Assembly (NCBI GenBank): GCA_964016985.1
Contig: OZ024821.1
Location: forward strand, 10,002,550 to 10,066,549
Source: Anodontia alba
Lineage: Eukaryota; Mollusca; Bivalvia; Lucinida; Lucinidae
DNA: 64,000 bases
Reading direction: 5' to 3'
This document shows, one piece after another, positions 40,690 to 52,373 of this stretch. The position numbers were made by a program, and so were the translations under genes. The number at the start of each line of letters is the position of its first letter. Position 1 is the stretch's first letter. Under the pieces are notes generated by a model. That model was not told the origin of the DNA. It made no database searches and saw only the letters and a program-made list of their open reading frames with translations.

Positions 40690-41230
40690 TATCGTGAACA
40701 ATTCCTCTGTATGTTTTATTTTCAAAACAGGATTTGACATTTCATGAAAATTGTCTCCAATGAAGACTATTTGCATGAAGTGTCAAATCCTATTTTCTGG
40801 ATAAACTAAGACAATAACCACTTTATCGCATGCTGAATTAGCCCAGAATGTGATAAACGTTTAGGGATCAAATATCACCCCCACCCCAAAAAAGGATATG
40901 GTTTGACATTTCTTGCAAAGCATCTCCATTGCAAACAATTTGCATGAAATGTCAAATCCTATTTTCTGGGGAAAATTCAACAAATATCACCAGTTTTTTG
41001 CTGCTGAAGTAGCCCAGAGAGTGGAAAAGGTTAAGGGTTAAAATTTTTACCCCTCCCCCACCCCCACAAAAAAGAAACCAACAAAAAATAAAGTTTGACA
41101 GTCCATACAAACTGTCTCTGTTGGAGACAATTCGCATGACATGTCAAAGCCTACTTTCTGGGAAAAATAAGAATATCATCATCACTTTTCCCTTGATGCA
41201 TGAACGTTGTTTAACAATCATTTAAACTTA
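40690..41230. repeat. three consecutive family H fold-backs
   Basis: Each unit carries 'ttgacatttcatg.aaa..gtctcca', then 'ttgcatgaaatgtcaaa.cctattttctgg', with 'gctgaa.tagcccag' at the end. Units lie at about 40715-40862, 40895-41035 and 41085-41225. They probably arose by tandem duplication. Confidence 0.68.
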
Positions 41231-41395
41231 AGGGAAAAAAAATAGACAAACTGTCAAAAAACTTTCATAAAAATTAATGTAGAATATGCTATTTCTAGTT
41301 TTATCTTATCATTTCAAGAATTGCAGGACCATGTGACCTGTCTCAGATAAAGGGCAGTTGTGTCAGATTATGAAAAAAGAGAAATTATGTATTAT

Positions 41396-41460
41396 GCAAA
41401 CACTAAAGATCCAGATCAGTCTGCGCATCTGCACACTCTGATCAGGATTTTAAATCTTAA
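41396..41460. repeat. family C hairpin, diverged
   Basis: 'gcaaacactaaagatccagatcagtctgcgc' followed by 'gcacactctgatcaggatttt' is a partly decayed hairpin of family C or G type. Confidence 0.5.
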
Positions 41461-41954
41461 TCAATATATTCTACAGTAGTTAGTGTTTATTTAGTTACAG
41501 GGTTAAAGATGGTGCTTTGTTTGCCCATATTCCTTGATCATAGTTATAATGGTCCTTTTCAAATGTTGATGTTCATTTGATATTTTGACCACTTTGTTTT
41601 TATTGCATGAGGTATAGATTAAGCTATTATTACATTGTCCAGTGGCCCGAGGCTTCTAGTTCCCACTGGATAATAATAATAATGGTAGACAAATGGAACC
41701 AGAAAATAAACAACGTGCTGTTATTTAACTTGTATTTATATATGTTTGAACATTTTTTTTAATGCTAATACAAATGAAAGTAAAATGTTTTGTTGATCGT
41801 TTCAAGAACTTTGAGATGTCTTCAAGTAACATAAGAAACAATTATGATTGAATCTTTTTCAAAAAAAAAAATAAAAAAAAATGGGCCTTATGAATTATGC
41901 GATCAAAGTAAACCCGATTAGTCTGTGTCCGCTGAAATACATTGATCAGTCTAT

Positions 41955-43083
41955 ACTGCATGTTGAATACAGCTTGCACAATCTATCAAAGAAAAAATGT
42001 ATGCACATGCTGATCTGGAACTACAATGGTTGCTGCTTTTATTTGGAGAGACTCGTGTTATTTTTGTGTTGAGTAATTAGCAAATATGGATAAAATGTCG
42101 TTTTCCTTGGATTATGACTGTTACTACTATCCTAGATTTTTAGACAGAGAGGTCTGTGCCAACGGTGTAGACCCAGATCAAATGTCACATTACGCATTGT
42201 GTGTTCAGGGTCTACACTATTTTACACTTACCCAGCAATGTTTAGACAAATCAGCTGGTTCTGTAATGGCATTGTTAAAAAGATAGGGCAAGTGTTGTAA
42301 AGAGTAGAACTTGATCGAATCATCTGGTATCCCAGGTTTGTTTTTGAAACAATTGTCTTTAGAGTAATGTTTGAAAAGGTGTGTACTGAACAATTTTTTG
42401 AATCTAACTGAGAAAGTGGTTTATAGTATTTAACCTCGGGATTCTGATAAACACACCATAAGAAAAGGCAGTGACCCTGATCAGACATTACATCACAGAG
42501 TATCTTAACAAAGGTCTACACTGTTTGCCACTCAGATAGCAGGTATAAGCTGTGTCAATAGGTAGCCAAACGGACTTGATCAAATTTCAGTATAATAGTA
42601 ATTTAATGTGTCTAATAGGGTTTATTCGGTAATTACCAATATTTTACCCCTAAATACACATGTACGATAGTATAAACTGTCCATGTGGCTATTTTACAAA
42701 TAAAACATTTCGAATATGACCAGCTTAATAATATTTATTCTTCGGAATTGTGATGTACAACATACTAATAATAATAGTAGTAGTAAATACTACTACTACT
42801 ACTAATAATAATAATAATATCATTAGTATCATTATGTTTTAATTTCCTAGATAACCATTTTATGAAACAAAATTTCTGAAAATAATTTCAATTATCATTT
42901 TGTTTTAATGTATTTTGTTTTAAATATTATATTTTTTTTTATTAAATATACATATTTAACACCGCATGTTGAATAGAGCTTGCACATTCTATCAGAGAAA
43001 AAAATGTATGCACATGCTGATCTGGAACTACAATGGTTGCACGTCATATTTAATGCTGCTTTTATTTGGAGAAACTCTTGTTA
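41955..43083. repeat. direct repeat about 1 kb apart
   Basis: Bases 41957-42062 and 42963-43083 match closely: 'gcatgttgaata.agcttgcaca.tctatca.agaaaaaa', 'tgtatgcacatgctgatctggaactacaatggttgc', 'tgctgcttttatttggaga'. The second has about 17 extra bases (cacgtcatatttaat). Between them are two family C hairpin remnants (42160-42225 and 42468-42530) and no gene. Confidence 0.78.
42765..42826. repeat. (AAT)n / (AGT)n / (ACT)n microsatellite
   Basis: A run of trinucleotides, changing from 'taataatagtagtag' to 'tactactactaataata', with a short inverted symmetry in the middle. Confidence 0.85.
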
Positions 43084-44140
43084 TTCACAGATTTAGAGAA
43101 CGTTTGAGAGAGAGAGACTCAATCTCATTCATTTAGTCCTTATTTGTGTACAGGAATCTAAAATGAGCAAATCGTGTCAATTAAAGTGCTAGTTTATGCA
43201 AAAAGATCAAATATTGGATTTGATTCTGTTTGTGCAATTAAAATTGCGCATAAGCATGTATGTCAATTATGTAAAAAGTGATTTCGTTGTTTTCTTTTGT
43301 CAAGATAAGGACATAATTGGCATTCATTAGCAGTAATTGTTATTAAGAAAACATCGCAAGAGTGGCCGCGCATTTAGGTATTTTTTTTTTTTTTTGTATC
43401 CCGACAAAGCATTTTTTTTTTCATCATTAAACAAACAAAAAAACAAAAAAAAAAAAAAACAAGTAATTAAGCAGTTTGTAGTTTTCCTATGGTCAAAAGT
43501 AATTATATCAAATTTTCATTAAAGCTTCAATAAATTGCCGAATAAAAACATAATTCGACGCAAACAAAAATTAAATAAATAAGTTTATATTATCATAAAT
43601 ATATATCTTTGTTTTCCTTTTTGAAGCTAAATAATCTTTATAATACTATCAATGGATACCAATTCTTTTTTATTTTCCAATTCTTACAACCTCTTTTGCA
43701 ATTCATGCTAGTATCATGTGTACACAAGACCTGCGTCTGTGTAATCATTACACATTTTCTCTCCGAATTTTTAAAATATAGCTATATTCTGCAACCTGTG
43801 GGCCATTTTTAATAAAATAATTTATTCAATATTTTATTACATAACTATAGATATTAAATAGATCTATCGAATGAGAGGTTATAATGAACGGAGAAATTTT
43901 AAAAAATATGACTTTTGGGCGATTGAATCAAGGCAATTTTTCATTTTTGTTGTAAAATACAAAGACTTAATAAGGAAAAACCCTTGTAGCATTCATTACA
44001 ATCTGGGCCATTTTAAAATTTATCTTATTTCAACAAATTTGGTATCAAATTGAAGCAGATACATTTTCCCATCTATTGCGAGGTTATAATAATATCTCGT
44101 ATTATTGAAAATAAATGATTTTATTAGTTAAATGATGGGC
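43084..44140. other. AT-rich, no gene recognised
   Basis: Several homopolymer runs are present and short frames at 43337-44053 lack any domain. Nothing is supported as a gene. Confidence 0.5.
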
Positions 44141-44519
44141 TCCTATATAATTCTATACATTTCCACACTAGTACCTGTCTGAGAACTAGCGACATGCTGT
44201 GACGTCACAGAAGGGACCGATTGGTGCGGATTAGTACCTGTAATACGAGAATTCCTGCATATGAACAGTTGGGTTATGTAATGCAATAGTCTCATAGTTA
44301 TGGCCTTCAGTACTGTTTGGGCATACATACAACAAAATTCTGTCCGGGCCACAGCCTCTCAACCGATCATAGGAGTCTAAGGATTTTCTGCGATTACACA
44401 TCCTAGGATGATAATGTGTGTTTCTTGCAAAAATAACACCTGGGGTGCATTATTACCTGAGTTATGGTTTTTGGTACAAACTATGTGGGAGGGTCCTGAA
44501 TTATCTTCTAGACCAAATG

Positions 44520-45200
44520 AAGGCCCAGCGGGCACAGAACTTTGAAAACGTCGTTTCTAACACCCTTGCTCGTGTTGTTCCTTATTTGTCTTTACATTTC
44601 TAGCCGTGCTTTATCTAAGGTATTTGAGCATAGGAATTTCGTCGCGCGCTATCGACGGGAAATCAATCATATTTGCCCCTAGTAACTACTGACGCTCGCT
44701 TACAATATTGGCCGAAACATTCATATACATTATAAATTATATTATGTATTAAGACAGAAAAAGATATATGAACGCATAAGTTATCCGCCATTTTGAATAT
44801 TCATCATCGAACCTTGTAACTACGTAACCGTGTGACGTAATGCTTAAGAGGTATTGTCAACTACCAAAGGGGAAGTCAGGTAATAAAAATAATAATAAAA
44901 ATCTGCAAAAATATCTCATTTATGCAAATTTCGCTCAATGAGGGGTGTTAGAAAAAAAATAAACTATTCCGAATCGTGCTCAAATGCCCCAGATAAAGCA
45001 CAGTTGAGTTTGGATTGTACCCATTTGAGCACAAGCGAGCGCAGCTTGCTTGTGCTCAAATGGGTACAACCCAAACTCAGCTGTGTTTGAGCACGGTTCG
45101 GAATAATTTATTTCTTAAATCGACGTCAATGCAACGTCATTACCTGGCATTGACGTTGATGCGACTTTGTATAAACGCCATTTACCTGCTGAGGAACACA
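44520..45200. repeat. cluster of nested fold-back elements
   Basis: CCCAGCGGGCACAGAAC at 44524 (a family E left end) and 'caacgtcattacctggcattgacgttg' near 45130-45195 (a family E right half) bracket other elements. Inside them, 'tttctaacacccttgctc' (44549) and 'ctcaatgaggggtgttagaaa' (44936) are inverted ends. A palindrome at 44958-45118 pairs 'gtgctcaaatg' arms and 'ttccgaatcgtgctc' arms. Bases 44605-44640 are an inverted partial copy of 44965-45005. Confidence 0.62.
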
Positions 45201-46282
45201 ACGTAACATCGCAGGTCGTGTGCGAAAGTTGAAACACGTGTTGAAATATTTAAAAAATATTGGTTTTCGTTGTTGTGTTTCCGGAATATTTCTTCAAAAA
45301 TTATTGAAGGAAGCCAGTCAAATATGTTAGAATTATACATAGGAAGATGGTATGCCGCATGCAAAAAAAAACAGATATGCGTGATGCATTATCTTCAGAC
45401 GTATGGTCCTTGTTAATACAGCTTAGAATGCGATATATCATATGCAAAAACATGAGGAGCCTTGATTGTGCATAGGTAGAGTGAACCTTCATTACAATGA
45501 CATCATTTGTTATCAACAAAGTTGCCATTTAAATAAATTTGCTGTTGTAAAGAATCCTATGCAGAATTACATGAAAAGGCCTTGTTTTATTATCATTTCC
45601 TCATAGAACATATGCTTTGGCTATTTGTTAGAATTGCTTCAATGAGGCGATTCTAATACATATCCAAAACTTATTCTTTTTCACGTATTAAACACAATGT
45701 CCTTGCATAGTTTCTGATTAACTGTCACATTTTCAGCGAAGGCTTCATCAAGTTATATTATCATTATAATGAATTTCGACGTTGTCTCGAGTTTCGGTGT
45801 AAAGAGTATTAATTGTATGCTTCTCGCTTGTCATCATTGCTGCCGGGATTCGATTTTCAGCGTTAGTTTGCGACGAGATATTTGTCGTCAGTCCAAACTC
45901 AGGGTTTTTCTCCGGATAGGCCAGTTCCCTTCACCACTTTTATCCAGCAAACACCAACACTTTTGCAAGTTCACTTAGCTTTCGAAGTTAATATAATATA
46001 CTTAATAAAGTTTAAAAGTGAATTATAATATTACAGAGCTAGAGTTATTGACCTTTTAACAAAATTATTTCCGAACCATATATATTTTAAACAAGTGGAA
46101 GATAGTCAGTGAAATATATTTGTCTTGGGATAATGTACGGGTACTTAGTTTCATTTAAATACGAACTATGAAATTTTTGGGAACCCGAATGCACTACCCG
46201 ACTTCCGTGTTGGATTAACGTCCGAGTAATGTACAAGGTATCTGTGATTTTCACATTGATAAGTAAACTACCGATATTGTAG
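45201..46282. other. no gene recognised
   Basis: The stretch contains an isolated family A-like core at 45606-45675 ('tttgttagaattgcttcaatgaggcgattctaa'). The frames at 45301-45528 and 45769-45978 have no supported identity. Confidence 0.48.
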
Positions 46283-46291
46283 CCATCATAT

Positions 46292-46525
46292 GTTGTTTTT
46301 TTTTATTTGGGTTTTACGGCCCTTTCAAAAATATGTCACTTATATCGAGCCGATCGTTCATCGAAGGTGGGCGAAAACCGGAGAACCCGGAGAAAAACCA
46401 CCTGACCATCCGTAAGCAGAACTTGGCTTTCCCACATATGACCCGAGCGAGGCTCGAACCACAGCGGTGAGAAACCTAATGGATTAGGAGTCAACTCTCT
46501 TATCCACTAGGCTACGGGGGCCCGT
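46292..46525 (-). mobile_element. tRNA-derived SINE with target duplication
   Basis: On the minus strand the head reads 'gggcccccgtagcctagtggataagagagtt' (A-box region) and 'ctgtggttcgagcctcgctcgg' (B-box region). The body continues to 'gaaagggccgtaaaacccaaa' and an A-rich tail. CCATCATAT at 46283-46291 and 46526-46534 is the target duplication. The same family occurs at 61228-61465 and 63156-63343. Confidence 0.87.
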
Positions 46526-47024
46526 CCATCATATATGATACCGTGCTATATATCTTATTAAGTTTTCATTTAAGTTTTATGAAACGAGGCACTCGTTGGA
46601 TAATGGTAAGTCGCATGCAATATACACATGCGTCTTTGTTAAATTATTAGTTTTATGTAATCTGGCGCCTGTTGGATAATGGTGAGAGACATGCATGCAA
46701 CGTGCATCTCTCTGCAAAATATCCATAGTTATGACCCGCGCTGTAAAATATGGGTGGGGACATGTATAGAAATGTGACATTTTATGGTCGTTTATTATAT
46801 TTGGTCACTAGCCTCAAAGATGACGCTTGCGGTTTCTGTAGATTAATAATAAAGCACAATACAAAAATTCTTTATTAATCTAGGCATTTATTATTACAAC
46901 GTTGCCCTTTATAGTAAACGCTTTGATGGTTCAACTGACATTATATATACTTATAAGATTGAATTGGAGAACCATTAAACAATAATTGATGTGCATTGTA
47001 AGAAAAGTGTCCTTATGTCATATG

Positions 47025-47088
47025 CGAACAGGGAAGGCACTGATCAGCCTGCGCATTTGCGCAGGCTGATCAGTGCCTTCTCTGTTCG
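47025..47088. repeat. near-perfect hairpin, 31-bp arms
   Basis: The arms, CGAACAGGGAAGGCACTG... and its complement ending CTTCTCTGTTCG, differ at one position and are separated by two bases. The inner part GATCAGCCTGCGCA belongs to family G. It is the best preserved hairpin of that family in the window. Confidence 0.85.
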
Positions 47089-47162
47089 TCAAATATTCGA
47101 TACATTCTCACATAGCTTCAAATAAGATGTATCCAGATAATATTTTTTCATATTTCTCCATG

Positions 47163-47235
47163 ACAGCATATATTGTGGGTACTCATTAGAAGCGCCTCTT
47201 TGACGGTCTTTTAATGAGTACTCACAATACATGTT
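47163..47235. repeat. isolated family A-like core palindrome
   Basis: 'atattgtgggtactcattagaagcgcctc' pairs with 'ttttaatgagtactcacaatacat'. The long family A ends are missing. Confidence 0.65.
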
Positions 47236-47303
47236 ATTCCCAGAAGAATAAGTAAAAAAGTGTTTTTCGGTTGAAACCAGCCTTATCTGGATCTGGGTCT
47301 AGA

Positions 47304-47587
47304 CATCACGAAAACATGCCTATATAATTTTGATTGCCTTAAACCCCCATTTGTATATAGTAAAACTGGGGTTTAAAGGGGTATACATTATTTTTCTTAT
47401 TTCTGCTTAAAACATAGATTGTGGGTACTCGTTAGAACCGCCTCGCCGAGGCGGTTCTAACGAGTACCCACAATCTATGTTTTGAGCAGAAATATGAAAA
47501 AAAAAATATCAGAAATTTTTATCTGAAAATTTTCATTGTTTGGTTGTAAAATTTTCAGTACATTTGAATAGGCATGTTTTCGTAATG
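47304..47587. mobile_element. family A MITE, copy 7
   Basis: It begins CATCACGAAAACATGCC and ends GCATGTTTTCGTAATG. The core palindrome at 47412-47488 is perfect around GCCTCGCCGAGGC. Confidence 0.9.
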
Positions 47588-47829
47588 GTACTAAGTGATT
47601 CTATATGCACAGACTGACATGGTAATTCAGGGTCCACATGTAGAATACGGGCCCTTTTTGTGATGGTGCACATCGTTTGATTCGCTATCACGCGTCTCAC
47701 GGACGGCTGTTAGGAGTCTGGTTACAAGGTATTGATAAATGTGACCAAGTATGAGAAAACCAACATTTTCAAAACGCGCCCAACATAACCAATAATCTAA
47801 CTACCATATTTACGCTAATTATGCGGACA

Positions 47830-47960
47830 CATTAACACCTTACCATACTCGTCCTAAAAGTTAAACAAAAGTCTATCTACTACTTGTCGATGTGTCAAAA
47901 ATAGTGCTGGATTAATGGCAAACAGTGTAGATCCAGACCAGACCCGCATCGCCCGAGCCC
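47830..47960. repeat. family C hairpin left part
   Basis: 'cttaccatactcgtcctaaaagtt' leads into GGCAAACAGTGTAGATCCAG, as at 4404-4510 and 5935-6035. The hairpin's right arm is lost. Confidence 0.6.
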
Positions 47961-48412
47961 TCGATGTTCGCAAGCATCATGTTATACTACCTCATTTTAT
48001 GACTTTCCTGATTCCTCCTTTTTACTGTAAAGAGGGGAGAATTAGAGGATTTATCTGAATTCTGAATAAATTAAGTATTCCTTTTCATCAAAGAAATTAT
48101 TGTGAAACCACCTATCGAAAGAAAACAGAGCTTAACTTTGCTCAGGAAAGTAAATATCTAGGTTTGACAAGCTCTGTGGAAGCGCATTAGAGAGACTTAG
48201 AAGTTTAAAACCTAAACCGTAACCTGCTGACTAAAAATAAAAGCAAAAGCAATGATTCTACGATCCTACAATAACAGCATTTCACCAACATTCGTGCAGC
48301 GAAGTGTGCTTTTGTGTGCATTTGTACAGCTATGCTTTCATATCTCATCCATGTATATTTAGTGCTGCTGTCCTTCCAATTGTCTCCCTGTACACTTAAT
48401 ATTGATTGATTG

Positions 48413-48692
48413 TGTTGGGGTTTAACGACACGTCAACCCTTGAGGGTCATTTTGTGTCGTCTCCCAGAGAAAGGGAGAAAAGAGATAGAAGAGAGAGTAG
48501 AGGAGATGAAAGAGAGGGACAGGGAAGAAAGAGGAACAGGAATGAAAGTGAAGAAACAGAAGAAATAAAAACATTCCCCCTCTACCCTTACCCACTACAA
48601 GGATAGCAGGCCTTGCCCAACTGTAAGCCAATATCAGTTGGATGCCCCAGTGATGTAAGATACACAGCACCTTCGCACCACCCGACCACCCC
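48413..48692 (+). repeat. dispersed ~280-bp repeat (family J), copy 1
   Basis: It starts GTGTTGGGGTTTAACGACA and holds 'tcattttgtgtcgtctccca', then a purine-rich tract, 'gatagcaggccttgcccaactg' and 'gatgtaagatacacagcaccttcgc'. The reverse-oriented copy is at 53455-53735. The frames at 48406-48670 arise from the purine tract. Confidence 0.75.
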
Positions 48693-48849
48693 CACTTAAT
48701 ATTGAACCAAAGGCATATTGAGCATGATCTAGAAATAAAATGCCAACCCTAGCAGCATTAAACCCCTCAATACACGGCTTGTAAGTCGAAAGCATTAATC
48801 TCTAGGCGATCCCCTGGAAATAGGATAGCTTTATGGCTCGTATTTATTA

Positions 48850-49085
48850 TTTAGGCCGCGTCAAATGAAAAGGTGCCTTCGAGCATGCGCAAAATACGCA
48901 GATTCAGATCATCCTGCGCATGCGTAAAATATCATCCGGGCCTTTACTCTCCATTCATACATTCTGTTGTACCCAATGAGTCCATGCATGAAATGTCAAC
49001 TTCTGTTTACTGAGAAAAATAAGAAAAAAATAATAAACAGCTTCGATTTGTTGTCTGTTGAATTAGCCAAGAGAGTGGGAAAGAT
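48850..49085. repeat. family G and family H fragments
   Basis: Bases 48853-48940 carry 'ggccgcgtcaaatgaaaaggtgccttcgagcatgcgcaaaa'. Bases 48980-49085 carry 'gaaatgtcaacttctgtttactgagaaa...ttgtctgttgaattagccaagagagtgg'. Both are partial. Confidence 0.5.
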
Positions 49086-49329
49086 TGGCGCAATTCATAA
49101 ATAGTTTCTAAAAGGAATCGATAGTTTGTTTTCTGCTGGTACTTTCAACTGTTTTACTTTTTTTAACAAACTTCTTAAGATTGCTGTAATCGGTGAAATC
49201 GCACATATAGGTATTAGACTTTTATTCCTTCTTGCATGAACAAAATATTTCAGTTTGTCTGTACGAAGTATAAGGAGAGCTATTATTTTCACCTCGATGT
49301 CCGTGTCCATGTCCTCCTTCGCGTTTGAG

Positions 49330-49542
49330 TTAACTCTTTCACTGCCACAGGCGATAATAATAGGCTTTTGCAAACAGCATAGATCCAAATGAGACGGCTC
49401 ATATGAGCCGTCTCATTTGGATCTACGCTGTTTGACATTCAGTCTTTCAACTTTACGCATAAACTTCTTTTCAAGCGATAGTTTGTTAAACAAGAAAAGC
49501 AGACGACAAATGTCGTCTGAAATTTGGCACCGAAAGAGTTAA
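49330..49542. mobile_element. TTAA-bounded MITE with family C hairpin
   Basis: TTAACTCTTTCACTGCC and its near-perfect complement GGCACCGAAAGAGTTAA give clear terminal repeats. The central hairpin at 49372-49433 (GCAAACAGCATAGATCC and complement, around 'gacggctcatatgagccgtc') is almost perfect. A small palindrome 'gcagacgacaaatgtcgtctg' near the right end recalls family H. Confidence 0.85.
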
Positions 49543-51005
49543 GGGAACTCGATGTACTTGGTAGATTTTAATTAAAGAATTTGCTCCCAAGGGAAACAAA
49601 TTATTTCTTTTTAGAGTAGACCTGCTTTGAAAGCAGATGCCTTCCTTTTAGAGTAGACCACTCCTTTCCATGAGGGAGGCGAAACATGTTTTGACAGAGT
49701 TGCGTTCTCGCAAAGTGTATAAATGTCCATTAAAATTTTGATATTGCGACAACCATTGATGAAGTTGGTGAGAAGTTATAATTGACGAAACGCCAAAATA
49801 TTCCGTGTCCTTGTCCGCGTTTGATTGAGATGATGATGCTTCTTTTAAACGCCACAAGGCAACTCTGTCATAGATGCAGCGTTAGAAATCCTATTAGTTT
49901 TACTGGACTTCTGAATTGGCTCGAAACGGTGCCAGATAAAATAATTCAATTTTACGTGGGGTGATGATAAATTCGAGAACCTTTGCTCTAGTGGCTTTGT
50001 TTCTGTATATTTTCACATGATTTTCTGCCAGAATAAACTGCAACATAAGTTGAGTCGTAATTGGTATACATACGAACTGCGAAAAACTTTTCTCAGTTGT
50101 GATGTCAACAAAATGTAATGGCGCCATACGCTTGCAACGTCGTCGAGAAACTGCTAAAACAAGGCATTGGGTGTCTTCATTTTTCTTTTAATAAGTTGTC
50201 TTTAGCTGAATCTACTTTAATGAAATTTTCAGGAGATTCTCAACAATGAAGGCAATATGTTTCCATTTAATATTTAGAACGGAATATGTAGAAGTGTCTG
50301 AAATATTTTCATTAAAAGGCGAAAATGATGGTCTCCTACAAGTTTTCGAATCAAATGAATGTCTTTCCTAAGAAAATAAATATATAAAACAATAATGGGA
50401 ATATTTGTGCATATTTTAATGAACCAGCCAACCTGTTTATATACCTCCGAAATTTGTAGTGCAACTTCAAAATTCCCGAGAAAAAAAAATACGTTTTGCA
50501 TACAATTCAGTTGTAATACACGTATGTCCTGTCGAACTGAGTAGGCAGGGTAATTGTAGAAGCTTAGTGTACACAAAAGATACTTTTTACAGAACAGAAT
50601 TATCATTAAAGAAAGAAATTATCTAAGATAATATTTTCAAAAAACGGTGACGGTTTAACGTTCCTCACGTGAATCACGAGCTGAAGGTGATGACGTCACT
50701 AGTGCATGCGAAATGCTCTCATTCGAAAGCCAAAATGTATTCTCAACAGTTATTTTTTTTAATATCCCTTATATACTAAACACTCCATCCGAAAATTTCT
50801 CGAATTTATTTATCAACCCTGGTAGGTAACCTCTTGTTGCCATAGTCACTGCTGCGTACGGGTTTTAAAATTAACGTTATATTTTTATCAATCAGTTCGG
50901 AGTGTCGGCTATAAAACCGTGTAATACATGCCAGAAGTATGACATTTTGCATCTCTAGTCTGTGTCCAATGGCACGTGTTAGAAACATTTCGTTTCAGTT
51001 AATAT
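49543..51005. other. no gene recognised
   Basis: Open frames at 49648-49857, 49900-50127, 50274-50606 (110 codons) and 50806-50988 lack domains that I recognise. The 110-codon frame has hydrophobic stretches, but composition follows the AT bias, so I do not support it. Confidence 0.45.
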
Positions 51006-51217
51006 TTAACCCTCTCACTCCTGAATTTCTGAAATGGGCTCATCCATCTCTGAACTGGGATACATCCATTGCTGCAAATAGGGGTTTCAGTCTAAAATCA
51101 GTAAAGAATGACAAATTGTGTAAAATCCAGATGAGACGGCTCGTTACGAGCCGTCTCATCTGGATCTGCACTGTTTGCAAAGCTATCTGTGTTGGTATGC
51201 CAGGCTGAAATGGTTAA
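51006..51217. mobile_element. TTAA-bounded MITE with family C hairpin
   Basis: TTAACCCTCTCACTCCTG and the complementary 'ccaggctgaaatggttaa' are the ends. The hairpin 'aaatccagatgagacggctcgttacgagccgtctcatctggat' at 51121-51165 is perfect across its inner 20 bp arms. Confidence 0.8.
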
Positions 51218-51309
51218 ATAAGATATTTTGCATCTCTACAATGGCAGTCTGTGCCAACTGGCACGTGCTAGAAACATATTAATTCAGTTAATATTTAAAG
51301 TGCACTGCA

Positions 51310-51420
51310 CGATTCGGCCGCGTCAAGCGAAAAAGTGCCTTCGATCATGCGCAAAATGCGCATATTCAGATCATCCTTCGCATATACCCGAAGACACGTT
51401 TTCTCATGGTGCGGCCCAAG
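51310..51420. repeat. fold-back with GGCCGC ends (family G type)
   Basis: 'cggccgcgtcaagcgaaaaagtgccttc' pairs loosely with 'gaagacacgttttctcatggtgcggccc', enclosing 'gcatgcgc'-like words. Confidence 0.6.
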
Positions 51421-51544
51421 TAAGTGCCAATAAGTTTAATCTGTGGTTCAAGATATTGCTTTTGAAAAGCAATATTATCATCTTACTTTGCAATGATGTC
51501 TGTATCTGAACAGTAATAACATAAGAACTATTTGAGCCGCAATG

Positions 51545-51750
51545 TGAGAAAAAGTACCTTCTGACATGTACGCCCAACGAAGACCCAAATCAGCTTGTGC
51601 ATCCGCGCAGTCTATTCAGAGTCTTTGTAATCTGATTGAAGAAACTTAGCACCCTTGGCTAACCAAAATGGACCAGGTGACGAATCTGGTCAGACTGCGA
51701 GAATGCGCTGATTAGAATCTTCGCTGGACGCACATGTCCGAAGGTACTTT
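51545..51750. repeat. family G fold-back
   Basis: 'taccttctgacatgtacgcccaacgaagac' and 'tcttcgctggacgcacatgtccgaaggta' are inverted outer arms, with 'gatcagc' and 'gcgcagtc' words inside. Confidence 0.68.
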
Positions 51751-51776
51751 TGCTGGCGTTGCGCTCGTTTTGATAT

Positions 51777-52050
51777 CATCACGAAAACATGCCTATGTAA
51801 TTTTGACGCCCTTAAACCCTACTTTTATATAGTAAAATTGGGGTTCACAGGGGTATACATTATTTTCTTATTTTGCTAAAAACATAGATTGTGGCTACTC
51901 GTTAGAACCGCCTCGCCGAGGCGGTTCTAACGTTTACCTACAATCTATGTTTTGAGCAGAATACGAAAAATATCAGGATTTTATATCTGAAATTTTCCTT
52001 TTTTGGTTGTAAAATTTTCAATATATTTGAATAGGCGTGTTTTCGTAATG
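51777..52050. mobile_element. family A MITE, copy 8
   Basis: It begins CATCACGAAAACATGCC and ends GCGTGTTTTCGTAATG. The core palindrome lies at 51880-51950. Confidence 0.89.
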
Positions 52051-52091
52051 AATCTGAGGCCGAAGGCTGCGTAATATTCCTGACATTTAGA

Positions 52092-52373
52092 TTAACCCTT
52101 GAAGCACTAATTTTTTACAACAATCACGACAGACGGCTCTTTGATTTTGAAGAGAAAATAAGACTTGGCAGTTCATGTGAATCGTCTGATTAGCGAATGA
52201 TTCACATTAAAACTCTAGTATTATTTTCTCTCTATAAAAGGTAACAAAAAAGGCTTAACTTTTCATATGAATAAGACGAGTCAAATGAAATGCGAAGTCT
52301 TATTTTCGCTGAAAAATAACAAAATCTTTAGAGTGTCGTCTGCTACTAATTTCTTCAGTACTTTAAGAGTTAA
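52092..52373. mobile_element. TTAA-bounded MITE with family H interior
   Basis: TTAACCCTTGAAGCACTAA and its complement 'ttcagtactttaagagttaa' are the ends. Inside, 'gacttggcagttcatgtgaatc' / 'gattcacatt' and 'catatgaataagacgagtcaaatgaaatgcgaagtc' form hairpins, and 'gtcgtctgctact' is near the right end. This links the GTCGTCTGCTGAA fold-backs to TTAA elements. Confidence 0.7.
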
